NCBI GenBank assembly: GCA_030697445.1
Contig: JAUYPY010000048.1
Coordinates: 1 to 16,966 of the forward strand
DNA length: 16,966 bases
Source: a bacterium
Lineage (GTDB): Bacteria > Patescibacteriota > Minisyncoccia > Phycocordibacterales > UBA10002
Direction: 5' to 3'
The position numbers were made by a program, and so were the translations under genes. Under the pieces are notes generated by a model. That model did not search any database. It saw only the letters and a program-made list of their open reading frames with translations, and was not told where the DNA came from. This document shows, one piece after another, positions 13,674 through 16,966 of the stretch; positions within the stretch are counted from its first letter, which is position 1; every line of letters starts with the position of its first letter.

Positions 13674-14357
13674 GTGAGAAAAATACATGTACTTTATGCA
13701 GGAATGCACACCAAACAATTTTCTTTCTCTAAAAAACAAAGAAAAAAGATACCGTATATTCTCTCGTTGCGCAGATTAGTATACTCAAAAGGGGTGGATT
13801 TGCTCATAAAAGCGTTTGCAAATCTTGAAGAATGCTACTCGCGCATGCAATTATGGATTGCAGGTTCCGGGCCAGAAAAGAAGAAATTGATGGCTCTTGC
13901 GAAAGAATTACGAATTGAACGGAGGGTGAGATTTCTTGGCGATGTCTCCCTTCAAAGAGCCGTAACACTCTTGCGTCAAGCGGAGTTAACTGTTGTTCCC
14001 TCTCGTTCGGAGGGTGGTGGCCTAGTCAACATTGAAGCTCAGGCGGTTGGCTGCCCGCTTGTCGCAAGCAAAGCGGGGGGTATTCCCGAATATACGAAAG
14101 ATAAAAAAACTGCGCTTCTTCACATAATCAATGATGCACATGATCTCCGTATTAAAGTTGAAAAACTTTTGCAGGATGACGAATTACGAAATTCACTTAT
14201 AAAAAACGGAATAAAATTTGCGCAGAAATTTGACTGGCGAAACATGTGTCCCAAATACATCTCATTGTATAATAAAGTTTCTTCTAAGAAGAATTATTAT
14301 TCGTTTCGCGCATTGTCACCGTTGTCTCGCGCTTTGTGGAGATTTTTACAGAAATAA
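13674..14357 (+). CDS. Family 4 glycosyltransferase, N-terminally truncated
   Basis: The 227 residues contain only the C-terminal donor-binding half of a GT-B enzyme. They begin KIHVLYAGMHTKQF, which matches the point where family members read 'V-I-Y-N-G-V-D-T-K-F'. They continue PYILSLRRLVYSKGVDLLIK (27-46), LWIAGSGPEKKKL (60-72), RVRFLGDV (84-91), and the E-x7-E motif E113/E121 in SRSEGGGLVNIEAQAVG. The roughly 170-residue N-terminal acceptor domain is missing, and a stop lies in frame at 13656. The proposed start is a GTG with no SD, so expression is doubtful. One base separates its stop from the ATG of the kinase-like gene. It may be a 5'-truncated pseudogene left by recombination, or half of a split enzyme. 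Confidence 0.7.
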   Translation: MRKIHVLYAGMHTKQFSFSKKQRKKIPYILSLRRLVYSKGVDLLIKAFANLEECYSRMQLWIAGSGPEKKKLMALAKELRIERRVRFLGDVSLQRAVTLLRQAELTVVPSRSEGGGLVNIEAQAVGCPLVASKAGGIPEYTKDKKTALLHIINDAHDLRIKVEKLLQDDELRNSLIKNGIKFAQKFDWRNMCPKYISLYNKVSSKKNYYSFRALSPLSRALWRFLQK

Positions 14358-14358
14358 T

Positions 14359-15306
14359 ATGAATAAAAATAAAAATCAATTGCCGATGGAAATTCTTTCC
14401 CGTTACGGCATACATACATCAGATATAACGCTCTTGCGGGAAACAGAATACAACGCGGTGTACCTTGTTCATCACACACCCGCGAAAGTGTTGCGCATTG
14501 GATACCGCCTGCGCCAAGAAGATGTTCAATTTGAACTTGACCTTATTGCATTTCTCAATGTTGCCAAGGTACCAATTGCAATGTGGAACAGGACAACAGA
14601 CGGCGCGGCGTTTGTGTTTGAACCTAGTGTATATACCGCAGTGCTCTTTGACCATATAGAAGGTTTTCATCCGCGTGCGGACAGAGAACTTCTGCCCAAT
14701 CATGAACAGGCCTGTACTGGCGGGAAAGCGTTGGCGCTTATACATAATGCGGGTAAGACGTTCACGACGACCGCGCAACGGAAGCGAACAATATACAGCG
14801 AGCTTGAACGGGCGCTCGGCGCAAAGCATATCCTTCGTGAGCAATATTACGGAGGAGAAGAATTTATTTCCGCAATCCAATCTTCATTATTATTTGCACA
14901 GCGCTATCAATTTTCGCCAACAATCGTGCATAATGATTACCGCGTTCATAATGTATTTTTCTCGTCAGATGTGCATATCAATGCAGTTATAGATTTTGAC
15001 TGGTCGTGCGTAGGTCCTGCTGTTAAAGATGTGGCGCACGCGGTTCTTGAATGGTCTTTTCCGGATGGCCGCCCAGAACACAATACGGCGTTACTTGAAG
15101 CATTTTTGTCGGGTTATAATTCTGCGGCACAAGATAAAGTGGTGTACGATCAGGATTTTATTGATTGGGTGAAGTTTTCAGCACTCTCAGACGCCGCAAC
15201 CTATTTTTGCGACCGTCTGTGTGCGGAAACCTTGGAAAAGAAAATCTCTCGGTCGTATATGTACAAGAAGTTTTGTTATTTCAATGAGCGCGGAAAAGTA
15301 CAGTAA
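14359..15306 (+). CDS. APH-fold phosphotransferase (aminoglycoside/choline/homoserine kinase-like)
   Basis: This 315-residue cytoplasmic small-molecule kinase-like protein has a weak N-lobe (about 25-100, with AKVLRIGYRLRQEDVQFELD at 42-61). The C-lobe carries the Brenner-type catalytic loop IVHNDYRVHNVFF (189-201; H191, D193, N198) and the metal-binding VIDFDWSCVGP (210-220; D212, D214). All catalytic residues are present. Family members phosphorylate hydroxyls of aminoglycosides, choline, homoserine or sugars. The substrate cannot be told from sequence, but the inositol-phosphate synthase downstream makes a sugar, cyclitol or lipid head group plausible. The start at 14359 follows the GT4 stop by one base. 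A longer frame beginning inside the GT4 gene is not needed. No SD is visible. There is no evidence that it confers antibiotic resistance. Confidence 0.85.
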   Translation: MNKNKNQLPMEILSRYGIHTSDITLLRETEYNAVYLVHHTPAKVLRIGYRLRQEDVQFELDLIAFLNVAKVPIAMWNRTTDGAAFVFEPSVYTAVLFDHIEGFHPRADRELLPNHEQACTGGKALALIHNAGKTFTTTAQRKRTIYSELERALGAKHILREQYYGGEEFISAIQSSLLFAQRYQFSPTIVHNDYRVHNVFFSSDVHINAVIDFDWSCVGPAVKDVAHAVLEWSFPDGRPEHNTALLEAFLSGYNSAAQDKVVYDQDFIDWVKFSALSDAATYFCDRLCAETLEKKISRSYMYKKFCYFNERGKVQ

Positions 15307-15360
15307 GACAGGGTAACCCGCACACTTCATTTATGGAAACTTATAGACAAAAAGAAAAAC

Positions 15361-15392
15361 TTGACAATATACCCACAATAATACAATATAAC
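15361..15392 (+). promoter_or_regulatory. Promoter of the inositol-phosphate synthase gene
   Basis: A perfect TTGACA (15361-15366) is followed by TACAAT (15382-15387, 15-bp spacer) and the overlapping TATAAC (15387-15392, 20-bp spacer); neither spacing is ideal. A leader of roughly 55-60 nt precedes the ATG at 15452 and has no SD. Confidence 0.45.
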
Positions 15393-15451
15393 TATAGGTA
15401 GTAGTGACAGCCGAGTCTTTTTGCACTAATTAATACCAAAAACAAAAACAT

Positions 15452-16513
15452 ATGCGAAGAAAAATTAAAGTTGCTCTTATTGGTGTTGGTAATTGTGCAA
15501 GCTCGCTGGTACAGGGAATCCAATACTATACACTGAATAATACTAATGTAGGTCTTATGCACCCAGATATTGGGGGTTACAAGGTATCCGACATTCTGGT
15601 GGTCGCCGCTTTTGATGTCGATAAGCGGAAGGTCGGAAGTGATTTAGCGCGAGCAATTTTTGCTCCACCTAACTGCACGAAGAAAATTATTGATGTTCCG
15701 CAAACAGGAATAATCGTGAATAAAGGTCCTGTGATGGATGGTGTAGCAAAACACATGGAAGACATATTTCTCACAGATAAATCCCAAAAAACCTCAAATG
15801 TAAAAAGAATACTAAAAAATTCTGGGGCAGAAATGTTCATTTGCTATCTTCCGGTCGGAAGTGTAAGAGCGACACGCTATTACGCCCAAGCGGCACTTGA
15901 TACCGGTGTTGGATTTATCAATGCAATTCCAGAATTTATCTGCTCCAATAATTCTTGGATAAGTCGTTTCCAAGAAAAGGGACTACCGTGTGCGGGCGAT
16001 GATATAAAATCACAAGTTGGAGCCACTATATTGCACAGAACAATTTCGCGCCTCATTCAGGACCGTGGACAAAAAATAGATACCATGTATCAACTTAATA
16101 TAGGCGGCAACACAGACTTCTTAAACATGACCGATAAGACAAGAATTGTCAGTAAAAGAAAATCTAAAACTCAGGCGGTAATGTCAATTCTTGATGACAA
16201 AGTAATACAAGTTCATATTGGGCCGTCCGATTATGTGTCTTACCTAAAAGACAATAAAATATGTTACTTAAATATTAAAGGTAGGCAGTTTGCTGAAATG
16301 CCCTTTGATTTAGATGTAAAGTTATCAGTTGAGGACAGTCCGAATAGTGCCGGTGTAATGGTGGATGTTATACGCGCATTTAAATTAGCTATTGATAGGG
16401 GTATTACCGGCCACTTAACTGAGGTTAGCTCATACGCTTTCAAGTCTCCCAGAACACAATACAGAGACGAAGAAGCAAAGAACCGGTTTGAAAAATTTAT
16501 TAATTCTACATAG
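15452..16513 (+). CDS. ino1: myo-Inositol-1-phosphate synthase
   Basis: This 353-residue NAD-dependent cytoplasmic enzyme converts glucose 6-phosphate to 1L-myo-inositol 1-phosphate. The N-terminal nucleotide-binding motif is IGVGNCASSL (10-19). Family signatures follow: LPVGSVRATRYYAQAALD (133-150), GDDIKSQVGATILHR (182-196), YQLNIGGNTDFLNM (213-226) and LSVEDSPNSAGVMVDVIRAF (291-310). The compact length fits the archaeal/actinobacterial form rather than the roughly 500-residue eukaryotic form. It has its own promoter and is followed after 15 bp by an archaeal-type SAM synthetase, so the two are likely one operon. Inositol phosphate is uncommon in bacteria. Here it may feed an inositol lipid, a glycan, or a compatible solute. 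Confidence 0.95.
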   Translation: MRRKIKVALIGVGNCASSLVQGIQYYTLNNTNVGLMHPDIGGYKVSDILVVAAFDVDKRKVGSDLARAIFAPPNCTKKIIDVPQTGIIVNKGPVMDGVAKHMEDIFLTDKSQKTSNVKRILKNSGAEMFICYLPVGSVRATRYYAQAALDTGVGFINAIPEFICSNNSWISRFQEKGLPCAGDDIKSQVGATILHRTISRLIQDRGQKIDTMYQLNIGGNTDFLNMTDKTRIVSKRKSKTQAVMSILDDKVIQVHIGPSDYVSYLKDNKICYLNIKGRQFAEMPFDLDVKLSVEDSPNSAGVMVDVIRAFKLAIDRGITGHLTEVSSYAFKSPRTQYRDEEAKNRFEKFINST

Positions 16514-16528
16514 GTATATTTTGCCGTT

Positions 16529-16966
16529 ATGAATTTATTCGTGGAAAAAAAGAATACCGTCCAACCACATTATGAATTTGTGGAAAGGAAAGGCATTGGG
16601 CATCCTGATACTTTAGCGGACGCTTTAGCAGAACATCTTTCAGTTGAGTACTCCAACTACACACTAAATAAATTCGGGGCTGTTTTACATCATAATTTTG
16701 ATAAAGTCGGATTACTCGGTGGGGCATCTTCTGTTCAATTTGGTAAAGGGAAATTAACGAAACCGATAAGAATACTAATTAACGGGAGGGCATCCACCCG
16801 TTTTTCTGATGTTGTCATACCTGTCAGGGAGCTATTGATATCGTGGGCAAGAGATTTTATGTTACTAAAATTCCCGACGATAAACCCAGACACAGATTTG
16901 GAATTTCATTACAACTTGAGCAACCAGAGTAGCCCGGGGAAAACAGACGAGAATAACTCGGAAAAA
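16529..16966 (+). CDS. Archaeal-type S-adenosylmethionine synthetase, N-terminal part
   Basis: The frame opens with an ATG at 16529 and stays open to the end of the window (146 codons, no stop). The start carries VERKGIGHPDTLADALAEHL (18-37), the hallmark of the archaeal methionine adenosyltransferase family (family usually E-R-K-G-I-G-H-P-D). FGAVLHHNFDKVGLLGG (48-64) and ILINGRAS (82-89) also match. The ordinary bacterial MetK looks quite different at these places. The enzyme makes S-adenosylmethionine from methionine and ATP. Archaeal-type copies in bacteria are often linked to special biosynthetic clusters, so a local methylation or aminopropyl step is possible. It lies 15 bp after ino1 and no SD is visible. 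The family call is firm; its role here is inferred. Confidence 0.88.
   Translation, partial: MNLFVEKKNTVQPHYEFVERKGIGHPDTLADALAEHLSVEYSNYTLNKFGAVLHHNFDKVGLLGGASSVQFGKGKLTKPIRILINGRASTRFSDVVIPVRELLISWARDFMLLKFPTINPDTDLEFHYNLSNQSSPGKTDENNSEK

Noticed and set aside
14218..15306. Longer version of the kinase-like gene starting inside the GT4 gene
   Set aside because: The extra residues are an out-of-frame reading of the GT4 C-terminus. The ATG at 14359, one base after the GT4 stop, gives a normal family length.
14359..15306. Aminoglycoside resistance gene
   Set aside because: Only the general APH-fold motifs are present. The context is sugar/inositol metabolism and nothing points to an antibiotic substrate.

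Overview
The window looks like a chromosomal segment from a candidate-phylum bacterium, most likely Patescibacteria/CPR (Parcubacteria-like). This is an inference. It rests on the small secreted or single-pass membrane proteins, a very large Ig-type surface protein, a membrane H+-pyrophosphatase, a stand-alone nusA, many starts without a Shine-Dalgarno (SD) sequence, and promoters placed almost on top of start codons. TGA acts as a normal stop (for example the small membrane gene ending at 7150), so the recoded Gracilibacteria-type code is not in use. No tRNA, rRNA, CRISPR array or transposase was seen.

Layout. (1) 1-2786, minus strand: the start of a small membrane protein, a secreted coiled-coil protein, and a K+-independent-type H+-pyrophosphatase (hppA). 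(2) 2787-3321: a frameshifted, probably internally deleted relic gene on the plus strand, a bidirectional terminator and a run of hairpins. (3) 3322-4524, minus: nusA, with a terminator-like hairpin in its short leader. (4) 4617-6869: a visibly AT-richer cassette of two glycosyltransferases (GT4, then GT2, minus strand). It lies between two direct copies of a 74-bp promoter block (73/74 identical). The left copy drives only an 18-codon remnant of the first gene of region 5. (5) 6863-12158, plus: three small single-pass membrane proteins with a shared C-terminal pattern, followed after 2 bp by a 1380-residue secreted Ig/FN3/CARDB-like protein whose last domain looks cut short. (6) 12221-13267, minus: a secreted protein of unknown function behind a promoter with an operator-like palindrome. 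(7) 13674-16966, plus: an N-terminally truncated GT4, an APH-fold kinase, inositol-1-phosphate synthase and an archaeal-type S-adenosylmethionine synthetase that runs off the window.

How the parts may fit together: most of the window concerns the cell surface. The glycosyltransferases suit glycan or glycolipid synthesis. The membrane-protein/Ig-protein operon suits a surface fibre or adhesin with membrane accessory proteins. Inositol-phosphate synthase next to a kinase-fold protein, a GT4 and an archaeal-type MAT suggests an inositol-containing or methylated product. The best candidates for something undescribed are the paralogous small-membrane-protein/giant-surface-protein operon with its duplicated promoter block, and the INO1/archaeal-MAT neighbourhood.
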